Of a DNA stretch of 15,431 nucleotides, positions 6,838-13,962 are shown piece by piece. The position numbers and the translations under genes were made by a program. Each line of letters opens with the position of its first letter. The first letter of the stretch is position 1. Source of the DNA: CAZXEU01 sp964639665 (GTDB lineage: Bacteria; Bacteroidota; Rhodothermia; Rhodothermales; Bin80); assembly GCA_964639665.1 (NCBI GenBank), contig CAZXEU010000046.1:1-15431 (forward strand), in the 5' to 3' direction. A model generated the notes under the pieces. That model was given only the letters and a program-made list of their open reading frames with translations. It ran no database searches and was not told the origin of the DNA.

Positions 6838-8001
6838 CTAGGATGGCGGAGCATACGTCGCATCCACCCAGGTTCGACGTCGCCCGCTCTCCAGCGCTGT
6901 TTGAATGAAATGAACGCCGCGGGCCCCGTCGGCGACATCCGGAAAATCCCGGTCAAAGTCCGACGGCTCCTGGCCCGCTATCCGGGCCGCAATGGTGCGC
7001 CCGGCATTCACGTATATGTTTGCGAACGCTTCAAGGAACGCCTCCGGATGGCCGCTCGGCAGCCGCGAATTGTGCTGTGCGACCGGCTCCAGGTAATCGT
7101 TCCCGCGCTTGAGCACCTGCTCGGGCCCGGAAAGCTCTCTGTGGTAAAGCCAGTTGGGGTGCTCCTGGAACCACTGCAGCGATCCTTCCGAGCCATGGAC
7201 ACGGATATTCAGGTTGTTTTCCTCTCCGATGGAGACCTGGGAAGCGTGCAGCACTCCGCGTGCGCCTCCTCGGTAATGGACCAGCATGTTGACGTCGTCG
7301 TCAATGGGCCGCCCCTCGACGAAGGTTGACACGTCGGCGCAAAGTGCTTCCAGCTCCAGTCCCGTAATGTAGCGGGCCAGATTCTCCGCATGCGAACCAA
7401 TATCACCCAGGGCGCCCGCACCGGCTCTCTTGGGGTCTGTACGCCAGTCCGCTTGCTTGTGCCCCTCTCGCTCGATAGGCGTGGCCAGCCATCCCTGCGG
7501 ATACTCGACCACCACCTTGCGCACGGTGCCGATGCGGCCGGAGGCCACCATGGCCCTGGCCTGCTTCACCATCGGATAGCCGGTGTAGTTGTGCGTGAGC
7601 GCGAACACGAGCCCCGAACTTGCCACAAGGCGGCACAGCGCCTCCGCATCCTGCAGCGTGTTGGTCATGGGCTTGTCGCAGATAACGTGAAAGCCTCCCT
7701 CCAGAAACGCCTTGGCCACCGGGAAGTGCATATGGTTGGGCGTAACGATAGAGACGAGGTCTATGCGGTCCCGGCGTGCAGATTCCCGCTCCACCATATC
7801 CTGGAATGAATCGTAGACGCGGTCGCCTTCCAGCCCGAGTGCGTGGCCCTGCTGCCGGGATTTCTCCGCGCTTGCGGAGAAAGCGCCCGCCACGAGCTCC
7901 ATGGTCCCGTCGAGGGCCGCCGCCATTCGATGGACCCCGCCGATAAATGCGCCGGGACCGCCGCCTACCATGCCGTACCGCAGCTTTCTGTTAAGCCCCA
8001 T
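6838..8001 (-). CDS. Cytoplasmic Gfo/Idh/MocA family dehydrogenase
   Basis: A 387-residue NAD(P)-dependent sugar or cyclitol dehydrogenase without an export signal. The Rossmann motif is GGGPGAFIGGVHR (13-25). The lysine motif reads CDKP (108-111) in place of EKP. The catalytic block GALGDIGSHAENL (196-208) supplies the Asp/His pair of this family. HNYTGYPMV (137-145) is a typical segment of the subfamily. It is distinct from the two exported copies, which use GDHIVEQ in place of GDIGSH, so it is not a recent duplicate. The ATG at 8001 is 2 bases from the stop of the upstream TIM barrel, and a cytoplasmic TIM barrel follows. It could oxidise an imported glycoside or reduce a keto-sugar produced in the periplasm; inositol-type substrates are also possible for this family. 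Confidence 0.94.
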   Translation of the reverse strand: MGLNRKLRYGMVGGGPGAFIGGVHRMAAALDGTMELVAGAFSASAEKSRQQGHALGLEGDRVYDSFQDMVERESARRDRIDLVSIVTPNHMHFPVAKAFLEGGFHVICDKPMTNTLQDAEALCRLVASSGLVFALTHNYTGYPMVKQARAMVASGRIGTVRKVVVEYPQGWLATPIEREGHKQADWRTDPKRAGAGALGDIGSHAENLARYITGLELEALCADVSTFVEGRPIDDDVNMLVHYRGGARGVLHASQVSIGEENNLNIRVHGSEGSLQWFQEHPNWLYHRELSGPEQVLKRGNDYLEPVAQHNSRLPSGHPEAFLEAFANIYVNAGRTIAARIAGQEPSDFDRDFPDVADGARGVHFIQTALESGRRRTWVDATYAPPS

Positions 8002-8003
8002 GA

Positions 8004-8852
8004 CTAGTATCTGAGATTCGTTAGGTGGGCCATGGCAGAAGTTACGCTTGCGAAGGCATCTTCCGGATGGTCATGCTCAACAAAGTAGTGGACAAGGCCC
8101 GCTCCATCGCTCGCAGCGAAGATGGGCCCGAATTCGATTTCGCCCGCTCCGACCGAAGTCATCGATCCGTCAGCGGCCATGTCCTTGACGTGACACAGCG
8201 GAAACCGTCCCGGGTGAAGGGCAAAGTAGGCCAGGGTGTCCTTGCCGCCCACGCGAATCCAGTACAGATCCAGCTCCATCTTGACCAGGTCCGGATCAGT
8301 TTCGGCGAGGAGCAGGTCGTAGGGGACCACCCCGTCCGTGTCCTCGAACTCGAACTCATGGTTATGATAGGCAAACTGCACGCCGGCCTCGCGAGCCGCC
8401 GCACCCACTTCGTTGAATAAAGCGGCGTGCTGCCGGTAGTGCTCCAGCGACCGCTCCTCCGGGGCCAGCCAGGGGCAAACGATGTAGCCATGGCCAAGCG
8501 CCAAGGCCGACTCCAGTACGCCAGCCAAGTCGCCGCGCAGCGCCTCGATCGGCACGTGCGCAGCCGGCGCCACCAGCCCCACCTCGTTGAGCAATGCACG
8601 GATGTCAGCGGGATCCCGGTCAAAATATCCGGCAAACTCCACCTCCGTGTATCCCAGGGACGCCACGCGCCGAATCGTGCCTTCGAAGTCGCTTTCCATG
8701 TGGTCACGCACCGTGTACAGTTGCAGACCAATGGCCGGAAGCGTCAGTCCCTCAGGAACGACCGGCTCGGGCTCCGTATTGCGCGCGCACCCCATGCCCC
8801 AAAGCATGCCGGCGGCCGCCGCCGAGGACTGCACAAACTTTCTTCTGTTCAT
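8004..8852 (-). CDS. Tat-exported, probably lipid-anchored TIM barrel (sugar isomerase/lyase family)
   Basis: A 282-residue xylose isomerase-like TIM barrel. The N-terminus has a Tat motif (MNRRKFVQSS) and a short hydrophobic run ending in GMGC (Cys22), a weak lipobox followed by a polar, Pro/Glu-rich linker. The domain starts with GLQLYTVRDHM (42-52) and ASLGYTEVEFAGYF (64-77). Metal ligands are probably Glu166 in HNHEFEF, Asp195 in MELDLYW, His221 in CHVKDM and Glu259 in FVEHDHPE. This subgroup is among those I associate with Gfo/Idh/MocA and PF06439 proteins in 3-keto-glycoside pathways, where it acts on the keto-sugar; the assignment here is by family resemblance. It is the first gene of the leftward block, with 541 bases of non-coding DNA upstream, so the operon promoter should lie just before it. 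Confidence 0.9.
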   Translation of the reverse strand: MNRRKFVQSSAAAAGMLWGMGCARNTEPEPVVPEGLTLPAIGLQLYTVRDHMESDFEGTIRRVASLGYTEVEFAGYFDRDPADIRALLNEVGLVAPAAHVPIEALRGDLAGVLESALALGHGYIVCPWLAPEERSLEHYRQHAALFNEVGAAAREAGVQFAYHNHEFEFEDTDGVVPYDLLLAETDPDLVKMELDLYWIRVGGKDTLAYFALHPGRFPLCHVKDMAADGSMTSVGAGEIEFGPIFAASDGAGLVHYFVEHDHPEDAFASVTSAMAHLTNLRY

Positions 8853-8917
8853 AATTGAGGATTATTGGTGATGCTGCATGAGGAGCCCTTGATGCTGGGC
8901 CGACGAGCTGTCAGGCA

Positions 8918-8985
8918 TGCGTACCATTCCGGCCTAACCGGCGATTGGCTGCGCATACCTGGCCTGCTTTGCGTACGTTGCATAC
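8918..8985 (+). repeat. Cluster of four GCRTAC hexamers, candidate operator
   Basis: Within 67 bases the plus strand contains TGCGTAC (8918-8924), GCATAC (8953-8958), TGCGTAC (8970-8976) and TGCATAC (8979-8985), all in the same orientation. Successive hexamers are offset by 34, 18 and 9 bases. They lie 66-133 bases upstream of the start of the leftward operon, where a regulator would bind. No regulator gene is in the window, so this rests on repetition alone. Confidence 0.35.
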
Positions 8986-9231
8986 GGAAGTGGTGATGGC
9001 CCTGCGGCTCGCGAATGCACTCGCACCTTAGCGCGATATCCTTCTTGGCGGCCCATAAAGTACGCCAATTCCCGAATGTTATGCGATAGGCCGGAGGCCG
9101 TGCGCCGAGCCGGCTTCCGGTCCGCCCCGCTCTGCCGCCTGCGCGGCCCGGGCCCGGCAACGCCCGTACGGTCGACCGCCCCTGCTCAACTGCCAAATGG
9201 GCGCTGAATGCGCTACGGCTGCACAAATTGA

Positions 9232-9247
9232 AGAATGTCATAATTCT
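9232..9247 (+). promoter_or_regulatory. Possible extended -10 promoter element and inverted repeat for the rightward operon
   Basis: The plus strand reads TGTCATAAT at 9236-9244, which fits an extended -10 (TGn followed by a hexamer one base from TATAAT). It sits inside the inverted repeat AGAAT/ATTCT (9232-9236 and 9243-9247), in a locally AT-rich patch of otherwise GC-rich DNA. No convincing -35 box is found 16-18 bases upstream. It would give a leader of about 140 bases before the ATG at 9394. Promoter consensus in this lineage may differ, so this is tentative. Confidence 0.22.
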
Positions 9248-9393
9248 GTTGCAGCCGCCGACCAACGGGCGAAGAGTCCGCCCCGGAACCTGCGAACGTC
9301 TGCGCGCTTGTGCAATTTCCGGTACACAAACGGCAAGTTCGTGCTCGTGCTCCTTGCCCCGCCGGACGCGCCCCGGCCATACTTTCCGTGCAT

Positions 9394-10239
9394 ATGAGTC
9401 TCTCTGCTGTCCTATTCCTGGCGGTACTTGTGCAGCCGCAAGCCGCATCCACCCTGCAAGATGCGCTTACCTTTCACGTCAGTTTCGACACCGGCTTTGA
9501 CGCCGATCTCGCGAGCGGTGACCCGAATCTTTACCACGCACCCGGCTGGCGGCAACGGGACGCCGCCGCGGCCCGCATACCCGACTCCGAACCCGTGTCC
9601 GCCGGCCCGGGCCGCCATGGAAGCTCGATAGTCTTTGCCGGCTACACCGATGGCATCTTATTCTACCGCGCAGCCGGCAACCTCGCCTACCAGGAAGCAG
9701 ACTGGAGCGCGACCGTGTCTTTCTGGCTGAAAATGGACCCCGACGAGGATCTGGAGCCGGGGCAGTGGTGCGATCCGATACAGATCACTTCAAGGTCATG
9801 GGATGACGGCGCCCTTTTTGTGGACTTCACCCGACAGGTCCCCCGCCGCTTCAGGCTGGCGGCCTTCGCCGACCGAAACGTTTGGAATCCCTCCGGCCAG
9901 GACTGGCAGGAGATGCCGGAGGGTGCCATGCCCATGATCACGGTGGAAGATCCTCCGTTCGGCGCCGACCGCTGGACACACGTCGCGCTCACGTTTCGAG
10001 GATTCAATGCCACGCCCGGCACAGCCGTGCTGACGGCATACCTGGACGGAGATCCCGCAGGTACCCTCCGGGACAGGCCGCAGTCCATCAGCTGGCGCGG
10101 CGAAGAAGTACTGGTGCAGATCGGCCTTCAGATGGTTGGAGCCATGGATGATCTCGCCTTCTTTGATCGCGAACTTGCGGCAGCGGAGATTCGTGAGTTG
10201 TACCGGCTCCCGGGCGGCGTCGGATCACTTTACCAGTAG
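9394..10239 (+). CDS. Secreted LamG/concanavalin A-like domain protein
   Basis: A 281-residue protein with a signal peptide (MSLSAVLFLAVLVQPQAAS, about residues 1-19) and one LamG-type jelly-roll domain filling the rest. Indicative segments are LTFHVSFD near residue 25, WSATVSFWLKMDPDEDL in the middle, WTHVALTF and AYLDGDPAGTL, and the closing MDDLAFFDRELAAAEIRELY that is characteristic of LamG_3 domains. These domains bind carbohydrate or serve as structural modules, and no catalytic residues are evident. In-frame codons extend back to 9310, but I chose 9394 because it begins the signal peptide. It is the first gene of the rightward block and ends one base before the start of the heme lipoprotein. 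A role in presenting or binding the sugar substrate is inference. Confidence 0.85.
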   Translation: MSLSAVLFLAVLVQPQAASTLQDALTFHVSFDTGFDADLASGDPNLYHAPGWRQRDAAAARIPDSEPVSAGPGRHGSSIVFAGYTDGILFYRAAGNLAYQEADWSATVSFWLKMDPDEDLEPGQWCDPIQITSRSWDDGALFVDFTRQVPRRFRLAAFADRNVWNPSGQDWQEMPEGAMPMITVEDPPFGADRWTHVALTFRGFNATPGTAVLTAYLDGDPAGTLRDRPQSISWRGEEVLVQIGLQMVGAMDDLAFFDRELAAAEIRELYRLPGGVGSLYQ

Positions 10240-10240
10240 C

Positions 10241-13144
10241 ATGCCCTGCCGCGATATGCGCCTTTTCGCCGCCATCGCCGTGGCCATCCTTGCTTCGGCG
10301 TGCAACAGGAGTCAGCTGCCTCCCCACAGCCCCGAGTCTGCCCTGCAAATGTTTGAAATCGAGGAAGGCTTTTCCATCGAACTGTTTGCCGCCGAGCCGC
10401 TGGTCATGGATCCGGTAGCCATGGACATAGACGAATACGGACGCGTGTACGTGGTAGAGATGCCTGGCTATCCCCTCGACACCAGCGGATCCGGAAGAAT
10501 CCGGATGCTGCACGATACGGACGGCGACGGCACGCCGGACGAAGCCACCCTGTTTGCAGATGGCCTGCGCCTTCCCACAGGCGTAATGCGCTGGAAGGAA
10601 GGCATTCTGGTTACGGATCCTCCTGATGTGCTCTACCTGGAAGACACCGACGGCGATGGCCACTCGGACTTGCAGAGACGTATTCTGACAGGCTTCGCGC
10701 TGAGCAATCCCCAGCACAACGCGAACACGCCCATCTTCGGTCTGGACAACTGGATCTACATCGCCAACAACGCCACCATTTCGTGGACGGAGAAGTACGC
10801 CGATCCATTCGGCGATCGCGGCGAAGAGATCCATTTTGTGGAGCGGCCTGCGGCGGCGCGCCTGCCCGTAAACGGTGCGGACCGCAACATCCGGTTTCGC
10901 CCGGACAGCTACGAGCTCGAGTCGCTCAGTGGCAAATCCCAGTTCGGCCACACATTTGATGCATGGGGACGCCATTTCCTGAACGACAACAGCCACCACC
11001 ACTACTACGAGGCCATAGCGGCACGCTACTTCGAGCGCAATGCATCAGCCGTGGTGGGACAAGCCACCCAGTCCTCGTCCGATCATGGCGACGCGGCAGA
11101 TGTCTATCCCATCACCGTGAATCCGGAGCACCAGTTGCTCACGGACCGCGGCGTGTTCACCTCAGCCTGCGGCATCACCTACTACCTGGGCGGGCTGTTC
11201 CCGGTGCCGTACGATGAAGGGGTCACCTTCTCGGCCGAGCCCGTGCACAACCTCGTGCATGTGGACAAGGTGCACGGCGAAGGTGCGGGATTCGTGGCCT
11301 CACGCATGCGCGAGGGGCGCGAATTCCTGGCTTCATCGGACAGCTGGTTCCGGCCGGTCAGCTTCCGCCTGGGCCCGGACGGAGCGCTCTATCTCGTGGA
11401 CTACTACCGGCAGATCGTCGAGCACCCGGAATGGATGGACGATGCCGTGGTCAGCGCCGGCAACTTGCAGCGGGGCTCGGACCGCGGCAGGATCTACCGC
11501 ATTGTACCCCGCGGCACCGGTCCGCCGCAGTGGCTCGGATCGCTCGATCCCGGCTCCTCGGAGGACCTCGTGGGCAAGCTTGACGATCCAAACGCCTGGT
11601 GGCGCCTGAGCGCCCAGCGACTCCTTCTGGATCGCCAGGACAGTGAGGCGGCTCCGTTGCTTCGCACGATGGCTGCCGAAGGAGCAACGGCAGAAGGCCG
11701 CCTCCATGCCCTCTGGACGCTCGATGGCCTGCGGCGGCTGGACAGTGACCTCCTGCAGGCTGCACTGCACGATCCCCATCCGGGCGTGCGGGAAAACGCC
11801 GTGCGGCTGGCGGAAAAGCACCTTGAACAATGGCCGAACCTGGCCTTGGGCCTTATTGCTGCCAGCGGCGATCCGGACGCCAGGGTACGATTCCAGGTGC
11901 TGAATTCGCTCGGTGCGGTAGCGGGCGTCGAGGCGTCGCGCGCGCAAAGGCGGATCCTGGAGCAGGATATGCAGGATGGATGGGTGCAGGCTGCAGCACT
12001 GCTGTCCATGGACGCGACTGAACTTCTTGAGGCGGCGCTGTCGCGCCCGGGTTTTTCCGGTTTCGTGGGGCGTGTTGCCGAATCGATGGCCCGAAGCGGC
12101 AACGGCCGCATGCTGCTGGGGCGCATCCTGATAGCGGACGAAGATGCCTGGTGGCACGCGCCGGCCCTGAACGGGCTGGCTCGCGGCGGCAGCTCGAGGG
12201 CGCTGACGCCCGGGGAGGTGCAATCGCTATCAGCGCGCCTGTGGGCAGCAGCCGACCCGGAGATTGCGCGGGCAGCGCTCGAGATTCTTAACGAGGCAGA
12301 ATTGCCGGGGCGGACCCTAGAGACGGCCCTTGCCGTGGCAGCAAACCCCGAAGAACCGGTTGAACGCAGAACGCTGGCCGTGGACGTGCTGGCCACAGAC
12401 GGCAGCCTGGCAATCGAGCTGCTGCGCTTTCTCCGCCCGGAGGAACCGCTTGACGTGCAGCTTGCCGTACTGCGCGGCCTTGGGAACGTAGCCGGCACGA
12501 GCGCCGCCCGCGAGGTACTGGCCAGATGGACAGCGCTCACGCCACGCATAAGGCAGGAAGCGCTCCGCATCTTCTTTACCATCGAACGCGCGCCCCTGCT
12601 TATGGAAGCGCTGGAAGACGGGCGCATACTTGCGTCTGAGCTTTCGTGGAACCAGCGGGTACGCCTCATGCGGGACACGGAAGAGCCCCTCCGCAGCAGA
12701 GCGCGGACACTGCTGCGGGCAGATGACTTTGCTGCCGAGCCCTCTCAATCCGCCGCCCGGGGCAACGCGGAGCGCGGTGCGGCCCTATACGCCAGCCTGT
12801 GCGCCACGTGCCACGCGGGCGGCACGTTTGGCCCCGACCTGGCTACGGTGCGCCACTGGCCGAGTGCCGTTCTTGCGGCCGATATCCGCAACCCGGGCCG
12901 GTCCATCGCCAGCGGGTATGAACTATGGGACGTCGTCACGGGAGCAGGTGATTCGCTTCGCGGTATCATCGGCACCGAGACGCCGTCCACCATTACGCTT
13001 GTCACGCAATCTGAACGCACAACCATACTGCGATCCGACCTTGCCGGGATCCGCCCGGTTGTGGCGTCGGCGATGCCCGAGAATCTGGTTCCGGACGAGG
13101 AAGCCATGGAAGACCTGGTGGCCTATCTGAAAAGGCCGAATTGA
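10241..13144 (+). CDS. PVC-type heme-binding lipoprotein: dehydrogenase-like propeller, HEAT-like repeats and C-terminal cytochrome c
   Basis: A 967-residue predicted lipoprotein. MRLFAAIAVAILASAC places the lipid-attachment Cys at residue 21; the ATG at 10241 (one base after the previous stop) or at 10256 both keep this signal. Residues of about 35-430 resemble the membrane-bound dehydrogenase domain of Pirellula/Verrucomicrobium-type proteins (TIGR02604), with Asp-rich turns DTDGDGTPD (92-100) and DTDGDG (135-140) and the block NANTPIFGLDNWIYIAN (160-176). The middle is a helical, HEAT-like region. The C-terminal domain has one heme c site, CATCH (Cys854, Cys857, His858), with a probable axial Met945 in SAMPENL, like the TIGR02603 heme domain. 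Likely role is periplasmic electron transfer, perhaps with its own sugar or alcohol dehydrogenase activity; the substrate is unproven. It lies between the LamG gene and the PF06439 gene. Confidence 0.92.
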   Translation: MPCRDMRLFAAIAVAILASACNRSQLPPHSPESALQMFEIEEGFSIELFAAEPLVMDPVAMDIDEYGRVYVVEMPGYPLDTSGSGRIRMLHDTDGDGTPDEATLFADGLRLPTGVMRWKEGILVTDPPDVLYLEDTDGDGHSDLQRRILTGFALSNPQHNANTPIFGLDNWIYIANNATISWTEKYADPFGDRGEEIHFVERPAAARLPVNGADRNIRFRPDSYELESLSGKSQFGHTFDAWGRHFLNDNSHHHYYEAIAARYFERNASAVVGQATQSSSDHGDAADVYPITVNPEHQLLTDRGVFTSACGITYYLGGLFPVPYDEGVTFSAEPVHNLVHVDKVHGEGAGFVASRMREGREFLASSDSWFRPVSFRLGPDGALYLVDYYRQIVEHPEWMDDAVVSAGNLQRGSDRGRIYRIVPRGTGPPQWLGSLDPGSSEDLVGKLDDPNAWWRLSAQRLLLDRQDSEAAPLLRTMAAEGATAEGRLHALWTLDGLRRLDSDLLQAALHDPHPGVRENAVRLAEKHLEQWPNLALGLIAASGDPDARVRFQVLNSLGAVAGVEASRAQRRILEQDMQDGWVQAAALLSMDATELLEAALSRPGFSGFVGRVAESMARSGNGRMLLGRILIADEDAWWHAPALNGLARGGSSRALTPGEVQSLSARLWAAADPEIARAALEILNEAELPGRTLETALAVAANPEEPVERRTLAVDVLATDGSLAIELLRFLRPEEPLDVQLAVLRGLGNVAGTSAAREVLARWTALTPRIRQEALRIFFTIERAPLLMEALEDGRILASELSWNQRVRLMRDTEEPLRSRARTLLRADDFAAEPSQSAARGNAERGAALYASLCATCHAGGTFGPDLATVRHWPSAVLAADIRNPGRSIASGYELWDVVTGAGDSLRGIIGTETPSTITLVTQSERTTILRSDLAGIRPVVASAMPENLVPDEEAMEDLVAYLKRPN

Positions 13145-13200
13145 GACGTGGCAACACTGCTGCGCTGTAACCTGCCCCTAAGAACAACCTGCCCGATACC

Positions 13201-13950
13201 ATGCAATTCCGCTCTTTTCTGCTGATTTTTGCGCTGATGCTCTTGACTTCGTATGCGAGCGCCCAGATTCCTTCGCTCGACGAGTGGGCGGTCCATGACC
13301 TCGACCGCCCGCAACCTGCCATGGTCGAGCCAGGAGCCCCGGTCAGCATCGCGCCTCCTTCGGATGCCATCGTGCTGTTCGACGGCACCGACCTCTCGCA
13401 ATGGGAGCACGTGAGCGGAGAGGCCGCTTCGTGGATTGTAAGCGACAACTACATGGAAGTAGCGCCCCGCAGCGGTTCCATCCGCACGCGTGCAGGATTC
13501 GGAGACGTACAGCTTCACGTCGAGTGGTCTACTCCCAACAGCGGCACGGGGCAGGACAGCGGCAACAGCGGCGTCTTCCTCATGAGCACCTACGAAGTCC
13601 AGGTGCTCAATTCGTACGGCAATGAGACCTATCCCGACGGACAGGCTGCAGCCATCTATGGGCAGTATCCCCCACTCGTGAATGCCAGTCGGCCACCGGA
13701 CTCCTGGCAATCCTACGACATTGTATTCCGGCGCCCGCGCTTTGACGACGACGGTGCGGTAGCCTCTCCTGCGCGCCTGACCGTGTTTCACAATGGCGTA
13801 CTGGTTCAGGATAACGTTACGCTTACGGGTCCAACGGGGCACCGTTCGCGTCCGCCCTACGCCGCTCACGAGGACCGGCTACCTATCGTGCTTCAGGACC
13901 ACAACGAGCCGACCCGGTACCGCAATATCTGGCTTCGCAGTCTGGAGTAG
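13201..13950 (+). CDS. Secreted PF06439 (DUF1080) 3-keto-disaccharide hydrolase family protein
   Basis: A 249-residue protein with a signal peptide (residues 1-21, ending SYASA before Q22) and one PF06439 domain. Family hallmarks are IVLFDGTDLSQWEH (57-70), FGDVQLHVEWSTP (100-112), GNSGVFLMSTYEVQVLNSYG (121-140), SWQSYDIVFRRPRF (168-181) and QDHNEPTRYRNIWLR (232-246). PF06439 is named for cleavage of 3-keto-disaccharides, and members also act as hydratases of 2-hydroxy-3-keto-glucal in the oxidation/elimination route of glycoside breakdown. This is the strongest functional anchor in the window: together with Gfo/Idh/MocA oxidoreductases and TIM barrels it points to 3-keto-sugar chemistry in the periplasm. 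The gene follows the heme lipoprotein after 56 bases and precedes the ROK kinase by 12. The exact reaction (hydrolase or hydratase) is not decidable from sequence. Confidence 0.93.
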   Translation: MQFRSFLLIFALMLLTSYASAQIPSLDEWAVHDLDRPQPAMVEPGAPVSIAPPSDAIVLFDGTDLSQWEHVSGEAASWIVSDNYMEVAPRSGSIRTRAGFGDVQLHVEWSTPNSGTGQDSGNSGVFLMSTYEVQVLNSYGNETYPDGQAAAIYGQYPPLVNASRPPDSWQSYDIVFRRPRFDDDGAVASPARLTVFHNGVLVQDNVTLTGPTGHRSRPPYAAHEDRLPIVLQDHNEPTRYRNIWLRSLE

Positions 13951-13962
13951 CGGGCCGAATCC

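Larger units (their letters stand above)
8853..9393. other. Divergent intergenic region between the two operons
   Basis: This 541-base stretch separates the two outward-reading blocks and should contain both promoters. I see no credible gene: open frames here have arginine/proline-rich, low-complexity translations with no family resemblance. No tRNA or riboswitch shape was recognised. It holds a cluster of GCRTAC hexamers near the leftward operon, a possible extended -10 element facing right, and a very GC-rich core around 9091-9157 that includes the palindromes GGCCCGGGCC (9145-9154) and CCGGGCCCGG (9148-9157). Confidence 0.7.

Noticed and set aside
5803..8001. Plain myo-inositol catabolism (Iol-type dehydrogenase plus isomerase)
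   Set aside because: It is possible for the cytoplasmic pair alone, but no other iol-type genes are present, and the PF06439 protein and exported paralogues point to keto-glycoside chemistry. Kept only as an alternative.
9091..9120. Stem CCGGAGGC / GCTTCCGG with a 14-base loop as a terminator
   Set aside because: There is no T-run, one pair is a wobble, and it sits between two divergent gene starts where no terminator is expected. GC-rich DNA gives such stems by chance.
8849..9448. Minus-strand open frame covering the divergent intergenic region
   Set aside because: It is Arg/Pro/Gly-rich with no signal or motif, overlaps the start of a real gene at one end and a signal peptide region at the other, and has no likely start context.
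11494..12678. Long minus-strand open frame inside the heme lipoprotein gene (about 394 codons)
   Set aside because: The translation is a Ser/Arg/Ala-rich low-complexity sequence typical of an antisense shadow, and the plus-strand gene is well supported across the same bases.
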